Assembly: GCA_964491485.1 (NCBI GenBank)
Contig: CAZBGV010000005.1
Span: forward strand, 5,791-69,790
DNA: 64,000 nucleotides
DNA from: IDS-8 sp964491485
GTDB lineage: Bacteria > Pseudomonadota > Gammaproteobacteria > Steroidobacterales > Woeseiaceae
Direction of reading: 5' to 3'
Shown: piece after piece, positions 1 to 7,158 of the stretch
Numbering within the stretch: position 1 is the stretch's first letter
Layout of the letters: every line of letters starts with the position of its first letter
Notes under the pieces: generated by a model
The model's database searches: none
Seen by the model: only the letters and a program-made list of their open reading frames with translations
What the model was told of the DNA's origin: nothing
Position numbers and translations under genes: made by a program

Positions 1-870
1 CGGCGGCCACGCCCAGCTGTACACGACGTAGGCGATGAACGCGAGGGCGAGGCCGCCCTGCCACCCGGCAAGCGGAGTGTCCGCGAGGATGTCGGTTCGG
101 ATCAGCACCACGACGACGAGCCAGATGCCGATCGAAGCGGCCCAGCCCCACTTCTGCATCGGCCACAGGGGCAGCATGCTCCAGTGCGACTGGTGGCGCA
201 GCGCGGCCGCCATCTCCACGATGGCGTCATTGTCCGGATGGCGGCGGACCAGCTCACCGGCCAGCCCGTACGCCTGGCGAGTCTTGCCCTCATCGACCAG
301 GCGCTGCACGAGGCGAATCGCGGTGGCGGCCTGGTCGGGGTGCTCCTCGAGCAACTGGCGCAGGCGGGCACGCTGCTCCTTGTCCGGGTGAGCGATGAAC
401 CCGCACAGCACGTGCAGGTTGAGCGCCTCCTCGTGCTCCGGGTCGCGGCGCAGCGCCTCGGCGGCAAGCCGCTCCGCCTTTTCGACGTTGAACGTGCGCA
501 CCATGATCTGCGCGTAACGCGCATACAGGTCGGGATCGTCCGGGTCATTCCTGAGCAGGTCGATGACGAGCTCTTCGGCTTCTGCGTAACGCTCCTGCTC
601 CATCCGGATACGGCACAAGAGCAGGCGCGCGGACCGGGATTCCGGCTCGAGCGCAAGAACCTGCCCGACCGTGGCAGCTGCCGGATCGAGACGATCCTCC
701 ATCCAGTCGATACACGCGGAGTACTCGAGCAGCGCCGGGCTGTCCGGGAATTTCGGCAACGCTGTCGCGAGCACCTTGCGGGCGGCGGGCAGGCGCTGCC
801 GTTCGAGCAATGCCTGGAGCTCGGCGAGCGCGCTCTCGAGCTCGCCGGACGTACCGGCTGGCCGGCTCAC
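1..870 (-). CDS. Tetratricopeptide-repeat membrane-anchored protein, 3' end outside the window
   Basis: The minus-strand frame starting at a GTG at 870 stays open for 290 codons to the window edge, so the C-terminus is missing. The visible protein is rich in Ala, Leu, Glu and Arg with repeated helix pairs typical of tetratricopeptide repeats (for example the stretch around residues 70-90 reads VLALEPESRSARLLLCRIRM). Near residue 240 it changes to hydrophobic segments (IGIWLVVVVLI and LALAFIAYVVYSWAW), which look like two membrane helices. Its GTG overlaps the TGA of the upstream membrane-protein gene in GTGA, so the two are translationally coupled. TPR proteins act as protein-protein scaffolds; the partner here is unknown. 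Confidence 0.75.
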   Translation of the reverse strand, partial: MSRPAGTSGELESALAELQALLERQRLPAARKVLATALPKFPDSPALLEYSACIDWMEDRLDPAAATVGQVLALEPESRSARLLLCRIRMEQERYAEAEELVIDLLRNDPDDPDLYARYAQIMVRTFNVEKAERLAAEALRRDPEHEEALNLHVLCGFIAHPDKEQRARLRQLLEEHPDQAATAIRLVQRLVDEGKTRQAYGLAGELVRRHPDNDAIVEMAAALRHQSHWSMLPLWPMQKWGWAASIGIWLVVVVLIRTDILADTPLAGWQGGLALAFIAYVVYSWAWPP

Positions 871-1340
871 GGGACGCCCTCCCCGGATACGAACAACGCG
901 ATGCTGCCCAGCAGGATCGTGAGGAACAGGCTGACAAGGACGGCGGCGATGACAGCGATCCAGGGAGAGGCCGGGTCGATGCCGAGCATGCGCTGGGTGC
1001 GGTACGCGTTGCGATGCAGCCAGTAGCAGCCGCCGGCAAGAGCGAAGCCCGCGGCGCGGTGCAGCATCCGCACCTGCGTGCGCGAGTCGGCCGGCTCCGG
1101 TCCGAGCATCGAGAACAGGAGCAGCACGGCGACGGCCGCCACGACGAGGGCGAGGCCGAGCACGAGGGCGTCGCGGCGCAGCCGGCCCAGGCGTCTCGCA
1201 TTCTCGAGCGCGATCAGCGGTGCGGCGAAGACACCGCCGAAGAACGCGGCGGCGATCAGCGCATTGACCGAGAACAAGGGAGCGCGCGGCGCAGCGCCGA
1301 CGGAAGGCGTCAAAAGGTCTTCGACGTCCTGGGCCCCCAC
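867..1340 (-). CDS. Small multi-pass membrane protein, function unknown
   Basis: This 157-residue protein has hydrophobic segments at roughly residues 26-45, 57-78, 92-108 and 127-152, so it is probably an inner-membrane protein with three or four helices. The only start is GTG at 1340, because a stop lies in frame just upstream and no ATG intervenes. Its stop overlaps the start of the TPR gene, which indicates an operon and perhaps a joint complex. I do not recognise a family. No catalytic motif is visible. Confidence 0.65.
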   Translation of the reverse strand: MGAQDVEDLLTPSVGAAPRAPLFSVNALIAAAFFGGVFAAPLIALENARRLGRLRRDALVLGLALVVAAVAVLLLFSMLGPEPADSRTQVRMLHRAAGFALAGGCYWLHRNAYRTQRMLGIDPASPWIAVIAAVLVSLFLTILLGSIALFVSGEGVP

Positions 1341-1437
1341 GTATCGTTCTTCTGCGGTTCCGCGGACCGGAGATGGCGGTCATCCTAACAGGTCGGCGCC
1401 CGGCCGGCGCGGCCTGCGTCACATCCGAGTGCCACCC

Positions 1438-1584
1438 GGTCGAGGCTGACCTGGAAGAACGTATTGCCCCCGGGTTCCGCTCCGTACTGTTCGCCGCATT
1501 CGGCGTGCCGGGCCTGGTGCTCGCGGCCGTCGGATTCTATGCCGTTACCGCGACCGTCGTCGCCGAGCGCACGATCGGGTTCTT
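1438..1584 (+). pseudogene. Fragment of a MacB/FtsX-like ABC transporter permease
   Basis: The plus frame here encodes about 49 residues resembling the C-terminal core of macrolide-export-type (ADOP/MacB) permeases: a LEERIAPGFRS segment followed by the membrane helix LFAAFGVPGLVLAAVGFYAV and then VVAERT. In intact family members this block precedes a RTREIG motif and a further domain of several hundred residues. Here homology stops at AERTIGF, just before the converging 3' end of the neighbouring dehydrogenase gene, and there is no room for the rest. I see a decayed remnant left by deletion. The family call rests on recall of the consensus, not on a search. Confidence 0.5.
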
Positions 1585-1592
1585 GCCGGCGT

Positions 1593-2771
1593 CTAAGCTG
1601 CCGGTGGCCGCGCGATTTCCCGAACGTGGCGTTCGGAAAGGTCCTCGAGCCTTACACAGCCGAGAAGCGCAAGATCGCGCTCGAGCTCCTCGGTCAGGAG
1701 GCGCAGCATCCGGGTGACACCCCGCTCGCCGCCGGCGGCGAGCGCGTAGAGGTACGGCCGGCCGATTGAAACAGCGTTCGCACCCAGCGCCAGCGCCTTG
1801 ACGATATCCGTACCGCGGCGCACGCCCCCGTCGATGATCAGCTCCAGCCTGTTGCCGACGCGTTCGCGGATCTCGCGCAGCATGTCGATCGGCGCGATCG
1901 CATGGTCCAATTGCCGCCCGCCGTGGTTCGAGATCATGGCGGCGCTTGCACCCACATCGACAGCGCGCTGCGCATCCCCGGGTGAGAGGATTCCCTTGAT
2001 CACGAACGGACCGTTCCACCTCGAGATCACCTCGGCGGCGTCGTCCCACGTGATGCCGCGATCGAACTGGCTGTTGACGTACGCGATGATGCCGAGCGGG
2101 CCGCTGGCCAGGACATCCTTGCGATGCGCAATGTTGGCCAGCCGGAAATCGGAATTCCGGAGAAACTGCAGCGACCAGCCCGCGCGCAGCGCGAAGCTCG
2201 CGAAGCTCCTTGCGGACGGCCGTGGCGGGATCACGAATCCGCTGCGCTTGTCGCGCTCGCGATTGCCTGCCAGCGGGGTGTCGACGGTGAGGCAGAGCGC
2301 ATCGTAACCGGCGGACCTCGCCCGCTCGACGAGCTCCGCCGTCAGGCCGCGATCCCGGTGGATGTAGATCTGGAACATCTTGGGACCGTGCTTCACCTTC
2401 GCCACTTCCTCGATGCTCGCCGTTCCCATCGTCGAGAGCGAGTACATGACGCCGCATGCTTCCGCCGCGCGCGCCACGCCGAGCTCCCTTTCCTGGTGAA
2501 AGAGGCGCGACATCCCGGTCGGTGACAGGACGACAGGCGCCGCGACCGCCGCCCCCAGGATGCGGGTCCCGACGTCTACGGCAGAAATGTCACGGAGGCA
2601 TTCCGGAACGAGGCGGTAGCGGTCAAACGCGGCGACGTTCCCTGCCACCGCCCGTTCGTCCTCGGCCCCGCCCTCGAGATAGTGATAAATGGGCGCGGGA
2701 AGCTTGCGCCTCGCCAGCCTGCGAAAGTCCGCCACGCAGTGGCAGGCCTCGATCCGACTCCAGGGCGGCAT
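1593..2771 (-). CDS. FMN-dependent alpha-hydroxy-acid dehydrogenase (lactate/mandelate dehydrogenase family)
   Basis: This 392-residue enzyme matches the usual family length. Family enzymes oxidise an L-2-hydroxy acid to a 2-keto acid with FMN. Visible marks are the N-terminal YHYLEGGAEDE, Lys259 in VIKG, the catalytic SNHGGRQLD (His283, Arg286) and the FMN-phosphate segment IDGGVRRGTD near 313-322. It has no signal peptide, so it is cytoplasmic or peripheral to the membrane. It is divergent from the BKACE gene, with a candidate GntR-family operator in the 92-bp gap, so the two are probably co-induced. The exact substrate (lactate, mandelate, glycolate or another hydroxy acid) cannot be read from sequence. 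Confidence 0.9.
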   Translation of the reverse strand: MPPWSRIEACHCVADFRRLARRKLPAPIYHYLEGGAEDERAVAGNVAAFDRYRLVPECLRDISAVDVGTRILGAAVAAPVVLSPTGMSRLFHQERELGVARAAEACGVMYSLSTMGTASIEEVAKVKHGPKMFQIYIHRDRGLTAELVERARSAGYDALCLTVDTPLAGNRERDKRSGFVIPPRPSARSFASFALRAGWSLQFLRNSDFRLANIAHRKDVLASGPLGIIAYVNSQFDRGITWDDAAEVISRWNGPFVIKGILSPGDAQRAVDVGASAAMISNHGGRQLDHAIAPIDMLREIRERVGNRLELIIDGGVRRGTDIVKALALGANAVSIGRPYLYALAAGGERGVTRMLRLLTEELERDLALLGCVRLEDLSERHVREIARPPAA

Positions 2772-2786
2772 GGGTCGTCCAGTTAT

Positions 2787-2804
2787 GATGTGTGATCATA
2801 TACG
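2787..2804. promoter_or_regulatory. Candidate GntR/FCD operator, site A
   Basis: The 18-mer GATGTGTGATCATATACG lies between the divergent hydroxy-acid dehydrogenase and BKACE genes. It shares the 11-bp core ATGTGTGATCA with sites near 6330 and 12502. The centre TGATCA is palindromic; the outer arms are only partly symmetric here. Confidence 0.6.
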
Positions 2805-2863
2805 TTATCATAGCCGGGGCAGGCAGACAGCCCCCCCTCCGGGCCGACGAACGAAGGAGACCC

Positions 2864-3829
2864 ATGAACGAAGATCTCGTGTGGCGGTATGCAGACAGCA
2901 GTGAGTATCTCGAGCACGTACGGCGGGGATTGCCGCCGGTCATGATCTGCGTGGCGTGCAACGGCGGCGTCCAGGGCAAGGAATACCACCCTGCCCTGCC
3001 GGAAACCCCGGAAGAGATCGCCGAATCGGTGCACGCCGCCTACCAGGCCGGCGCGTCCATGGTGCACGTGCACGCGCGCGATCCGGCCAACTGGACCCAA
3101 GGGGCCCGCTCGACTGCCGTGTGGCGAGAGGTGAACGCCGCGATTCGCGAACGCTGCCCGGACATCATCATCAACAACACGACCGGCGGCGACCTCAGCA
3201 TGACCATGGAGGAGCGACTCCTCTGCCTCGATGCGCTGCCGGAGATCGCGTCGCTGAACCTCACGCCGGACATGAGCCGCTTCACCCTGAAGGCGCGCCG
3301 CGCTCCCCTGCCCAATCCGCGGGGCGAGGTGACGTTCGATGTGTGCATCCCGTTCACCTACGGACACGTCGAGCATTTCGCGGAAGAAATGCGCAAGCGC
3401 GCGATCAAGCCGGAGCTCGAGACTTATCATCCCGGCGGCGCGTGGGTAATACGCGACCTCATCGACAGGGAGCTGATCGAGCCGCCTTACCTGATCCAGA
3501 CCGTGATGGGCGTGCAAACCTCCAGCTTCGCCACACCCGAGCACGTGTTGCACCTGTTGCGCGACCTGCCGGACCAGGCCGTGTGGCTCTGCTCCGGGAT
3601 CGGCCCGCACCAGTGGCCGATGGTCACGCTGGCGATCCTGATGGGCGGGCATGCTCGCGTCGGCCTCGAGGACAACCTTTATCTCGCCCGCGGGCGCAAG
3701 CTCCGGGACAACGCCGAAGCGGTCGAGCGCGTGGTCCGCATCGCCGCCGAGCTCAATCGGGAGATCGCCACGCCGGCACAGGCCCGGGAGCTGCTCGGGC
3801 TGGGCGCGCCGCGCGCACCCGCCGACTGA
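2864..3829 (+). CDS. BKACE (DUF849) beta-keto acid cleavage enzyme
   Basis: This 321-residue protein belongs to the BKACE family, zinc enzymes that condense a beta-keto acid with acetyl-CoA and split it into acetoacetate and a new CoA ester. Family features seen are ACNGGVQG near residues 31-38, the metal-binding HVHARDP at 68-74, and late motifs WLCSGIGPHQW and GLEDN. The ATG at 2864 is chosen because a good ribosome site (AAGGAGA) sits just upstream; an open frame extends further 5' through the operator but is unlikely to be coding. It converges with the MFS gene, ending 7 bp from it. The substrate is unknown; the neighbours suggest a product of hydroxy-acid oxidation. Confidence 0.88.
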   Translation: MNEDLVWRYADSSEYLEHVRRGLPPVMICVACNGGVQGKEYHPALPETPEEIAESVHAAYQAGASMVHVHARDPANWTQGARSTAVWREVNAAIRERCPDIIINNTTGGDLSMTMEERLLCLDALPEIASLNLTPDMSRFTLKARRAPLPNPRGEVTFDVCIPFTYGHVEHFAEEMRKRAIKPELETYHPGGAWVIRDLIDRELIEPPYLIQTVMGVQTSSFATPEHVLHLLRDLPDQAVWLCSGIGPHQWPMVTLAILMGGHARVGLEDNLYLARGRKLRDNAEAVERVVRIAAELNREIATPAQARELLGLGAPRAPAD

Positions 3830-3836
3830 GCGGGGC

Positions 3837-5192
3837 TCAGGGCACCGGGCGAGTTGTCGCCGGTTCACCCGACAGGGCGAGAGCCCGGTCGTAGCGCTTC
3901 CAGGCGACCAGGAGAAACGCGAGGATGCCGGCCATCAGCACACCCCCGACCAGCGCCATCGATTCTCCCAGGCGCGAGGGATCGCCGAACACGTAGTCCG
4001 TCGACAGGGCGAACACCGTCGCACCGCCGCCGCTGCCGACCAGGTTCGCAATCAGCAGGTAGATCGCGGAGACGCGTCCCCGCATTGGCGCGGGCGCGCT
4101 GTTCACCACGGTGAGCGGAGCCACCACCGAGCCGACCGCGGTGAAGGTCAGGGTGACCGCGATCCCGACGAGGGCGAGCGCACCCGAGCTTGCGAGCGGG
4201 GCGAATACGGCGAACGGAGCAATCACCGCCGCCGCCAGCACCAGGATCGTGACCGCGGAGTCACGTTGCAGGCGCCGGCCCAATGCGGTCGCGAGAAAGG
4301 CGCCGAGCGGTGCGCCGACGAGACCGGTGATGAGCACAGCCGAGCCGAGGGTCGAACCGATGGACGGAAGACTCCACCCGAATGAGCGGACGAAAAGCGG
4401 CGGCAGCCATGCGAAGAATCCATTCACGAACAGGTTGAACAGCGTGACGCCGCCGATGATCGGCACCAGGAAGAACGCTGCGCTGCGCAGGTAGGCGAAG
4501 AAGGCGCGATTATCCGCATCCGGCGGCGCAGCCGCTTCGACCACCACGCCGATCCCGCGCCGGCGAGGCTCCGGCAGCAGGAGCAGCAAGACGGCAACGC
4601 CGACCCCGAGGAGGCCGACCACGGCGAAGGTTGCGCGCCACGCGGACAGCCCTCCAAACCATGCCGGTGCGGCGGCGTCGAACCAGCCATGCAGCAGCCC
4701 GCCGCCCGAAAGCGCGAGGGCTGAGCCGATCGGCGACCCGAGCACGAACAACATCAAAGCCTTCGGCCGCTGCTCGCGCGGAAAAAGGTCCGCCAGCAGC
4801 GAATACGCCGCCGGCAGCAGCACGGCTTCGCCCAGGCCCACGCCCATGCGGGTAAGGAAGAGTATCTCGAAGCTCGGGGCAAAGCCGCAGGCGAACGTCA
4901 TCGCACTCCACACCAGGACCCCGAGTGTCACGAGCCTGGCGCGGTCCCATCGGTCGACCAGCCAGCTCAGCGGCACCGTGAAAGTCGCGTGACAGAGCGC
5001 GAACGCGAACCCGGTAAGCAGCGCGAGCTGGGTATCCGTCGCGCCGAGGTCCGCCTTCATCGGCTCGATGAGGATCGCCGGAAGATTGCGGTCCATCCAC
5101 GAAAGCGTGTAGGCCAGCATCAGGAGGCCGGCCGCGAGCCACGCGCCGGGTGCCGCACGCGGGACCGCGGACTCGGGCGACGGGGGGCTCAC
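3837..5192 (-). CDS. MFS transporter, spinster-like
   Basis: The product has 451 residues with about twelve hydrophobic segments, typical of the major facilitator superfamily. The first helix carries YTLSWMDRNLPAIL and is followed by MKADLGATDTQLALLTG, a pattern I know from spinster-type organic-anion carriers in proteobacteria. Other marks are WLVDRWDRARL in the loop after helix 2 and GEAVLLPAAYSLLADLFPRE. The start is GTG at 5192, 31 bp after the stop of the upstream DUF2817 peptidase, so the two form an operon. It presumably imports the hydrolysis product or the intact substrate across the inner membrane. Confidence 0.85.
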   Translation of the reverse strand: MSPPSPESAVPRAAPGAWLAAGLLMLAYTLSWMDRNLPAILIEPMKADLGATDTQLALLTGFAFALCHATFTVPLSWLVDRWDRARLVTLGVLVWSAMTFACGFAPSFEILFLTRMGVGLGEAVLLPAAYSLLADLFPREQRPKALMLFVLGSPIGSALALSGGGLLHGWFDAAAPAWFGGLSAWRATFAVVGLLGVGVAVLLLLLPEPRRRGIGVVVEAAAPPDADNRAFFAYLRSAAFFLVPIIGGVTLFNLFVNGFFAWLPPLFVRSFGWSLPSIGSTLGSAVLITGLVGAPLGAFLATALGRRLQRDSAVTILVLAAAVIAPFAVFAPLASSGALALVGIAVTLTFTAVGSVVAPLTVVNSAPAPMRGRVSAIYLLIANLVGSGGGATVFALSTDYVFGDPSRLGESMALVGGVLMAGILAFLLVAWKRYDRALALSGEPATTRPVP

Positions 5193-5223
5193 GAGAGCGG
5201 CGGGTTCCCTGCGGCGCGCCGTC

Positions 5224-6312
5224 TCACAAGACGCTATCCGCGTCGAGCGCCGCGTCCACCGTGCGCCAGATGATCTCGAGCCCCTTCTCGAGCACCGTCT
5301 CGCGCCATGCCGGGCTCGCGGGATAGAAGAGCTCGCGATAGGCGGCCGATGTCGCCCGTCCGAAATCGTCCAGTGGTGTCCCGTACGTGTGTATGTAGGT
5401 GTTCGCGCGAAACAGCTCGAACTCCGCCTCCACGTCGTGGGTCCCCCATTCGAGTCCGACGAACAGCACGCGCGGTCCGTCCGGCCGATGCCAGAGTTCG
5501 TACGGCGCGCGCGGATGCGGCGGGATGATCGGCACGCCGCCGGGAATCAGGACAGCATCCTTGAACCTCGACATCACGAACTCCGCCTTGGGCGAGCCCG
5601 GCCGGTCGTAGGGCACGATGAGCGGTTCGCCGAATTCCCCGTATCCGGTGTGGATATCGAGCACCGTCAGGTTGCGGACGTCCGACAGGAGGTCCGCGCC
5701 GATCTGTTCGACGACACGGCGCGACCAGCTCGGCTCGCGACCATGGTAGGTGATGCCTTCCGGGTAATCATGCTGGCCCCGGCGGATGGTAGAGAGCACG
5801 GTTTCCCAGCCTTCCGCATCGATGAAAGCCTGGAAGATCTCGTCGGCGGCAGCACGTTTCGGCCCCGACCAGGCTCGCGGATTGATCCCGGCCTCGTAGC
5901 GATCGTATAAAGGATTATTCGCAAAGGGGGGCGTCGTGTAGACGAGGTTACGAAACACGTCGACATTTTCCTCGTTCTCGCGGCGATTCCACGCACAACC
6001 CCAAGGGTTGACCAGGTGAACAAAGAGAATCCCCGGCTCACGCGGCGCGCCCCGTTCGCGCCACTGGTCGAGAAAGGCGGCCTGCAGGGCCGCGCCGGCA
6101 TGTCCTTCGATGCCGTGCGTGCCCGATACCAGGGCGAGCATGTGTTCGGGCCGCTCGGGCCCGAGCCGGGCGGCCAGCGTCCGGATCGGCTCGCCCGCCG
6201 GGTCGCGCGCCGGATGCAGGTACTCGTGGACGACTGCTCCGGCCCGCTCCGCCGCGCGGCCGAATATCCGGTTCGCCGCCCCCACGGTCTCCGCGAAATA
6301 ACGCTCCTGCAC
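5224..6312 (-). CDS. DUF2817 (M14-like) zinc carboxypeptidase/amidohydrolase
   Basis: This 362-residue protein has the DUF2817 layout related to M14 metallocarboxypeptidases and succinylglutamate desuccinylase. Candidate zinc ligands are His66 and Glu69 in THGIEGHAG and His221 in DIHTGYGEFGEP; the NPWG-x-WNRRENEENVD segment (102-118) and LEWGTH (287-292) are further family marks. The start is GTG at 6312. No signal peptide is seen, so it acts in the cytoplasm. It probably removes an amino acid or acyl group from an amide; the natural substrate of the family is largely unknown. It leads the operon with the MFS gene and is preceded by operator site B. Confidence 0.82.
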   Translation of the reverse strand: MQERYFAETVGAANRIFGRAAERAGAVVHEYLHPARDPAGEPIRTLAARLGPERPEHMLALVSGTHGIEGHAGAALQAAFLDQWRERGAPREPGILFVHLVNPWGCAWNRRENEENVDVFRNLVYTTPPFANNPLYDRYEAGINPRAWSGPKRAAADEIFQAFIDAEGWETVLSTIRRGQHDYPEGITYHGREPSWSRRVVEQIGADLLSDVRNLTVLDIHTGYGEFGEPLIVPYDRPGSPKAEFVMSRFKDAVLIPGGVPIIPPHPRAPYELWHRPDGPRVLFVGLEWGTHDVEAEFELFRANTYIHTYGTPLDDFGRATSAAYRELFYPASPAWRETVLEKGLEIIWRTVDAALDADSVL

Positions 6313-6329
6313 GTTGCCTCCCCAGATCG

Positions 6330-6347
6330 TATGTGTGATCAGAAATC
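6330..6347. promoter_or_regulatory. Candidate GntR/FCD operator, site B
   Basis: TATGTGTGATCAGAAATC lies between the divergent DUF2817 gene and the GntR regulator gene, 18 bp upstream of the peptidase start. It shares ATGTGTGATCA with sites A and C. The position suits control of the peptidase-transporter operon and autoregulation of the regulator. Confidence 0.6.
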
Positions 6348-6450
6348 AGATCTAATGTAGACTACCCGAAGCACCCCGGATTCGCACCGGCGCGTCCTGT
6401 CCGTACCGGCACGCGACCTCCGGTCTCGGGATCTTGCCCTGGAGCTTTCC

Positions 6451-7149
6451 ATGATCAGCCCGCCTTCCGGCCCCGAACGCCTGCACCGCCTGGACAAGAC
6501 GCCCTTGCAAGGGCGCGCGTACGCGCACCTGAAGCAGGCGCTGACGGCCGGGCTGTTCCACCCCGGTGAGGTGGTGACGCTCAAGGGCGTCGCGGAATCT
6601 CTCGGCACCAGCGTCATGCCCGTCCGCGACGCGGTCAGCCGGCTGGTGGCGCAGGGCGCGCTCGAGATGCCGACGAGCCGCAGCATCCGCGTCCCGGAGA
6701 TGTCGCAGGAGCATTTCGACGATCTGTGCCGCTGCCGCATACTGGTCGAAGGTGAGGCGGCGAGCCTTGCCGCGCAGCACATCGGGAAGGATGCGATTGC
6801 CCGCATCGAGGACATCAACGAGCAATACCTCGGTGGATACGCGACGGGCGATATTCACGGCGCGCTCTTGGCCAACCAGTCCTTTCACTTTTCCGTGTAC
6901 CAGGAGAGCGGCAGCAAGCTGCTGTTCTCGATGATCGAAACCCTGTGGCTGCAGAGCGGCCCCTACCTCAGCCTCCTCATGGACGCCGCCGCTGACGATT
7001 CGCGCACCGTCGACATCGCCACGCATCACCACGAACGCCTCATCGACGCCCTGCGCCGCAGCGACCCGGAGGCGGCGCGCGCGGCGCTCCGCGCCGACAT
7101 CGGCGACGCTGCCGACCTCTACCGCTCGTGCATGCAAACCGCGCCCTGA
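6451..7149 (+). CDS. GntR-family transcriptional regulator with FCD domain
   Basis: This 232-residue regulator has an N-terminal winged helix (about residues 18-80, with LKGVAESLGTSVMPVRDAVSRL as the recognition region) and a helical FCD effector domain (about 90-215) containing NQSFHFSVYQ and a THHHERLIDAL histidine cluster that in this family binds a metal and a carboxylate ligand. It sits at the centre of the island it probably controls: sites matching one consensus precede its own gene and three other transcription units. Such regulators are usually repressors released by a pathway acid. Its end converges with the acylase gene, 9 bp away. Confidence 0.9.
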   Translation: MISPPSGPERLHRLDKTPLQGRAYAHLKQALTAGLFHPGEVVTLKGVAESLGTSVMPVRDAVSRLVAQGALEMPTSRSIRVPEMSQEHFDDLCRCRILVEGEAASLAAQHIGKDAIARIEDINEQYLGGYATGDIHGALLANQSFHFSVYQESGSKLLFSMIETLWLQSGPYLSLLMDAAADDSRTVDIATHHHERLIDALRRSDPEAARAALRADIGDAADLYRSCMQTAP

Positions 7150-7158
7150 CGCATCGAC

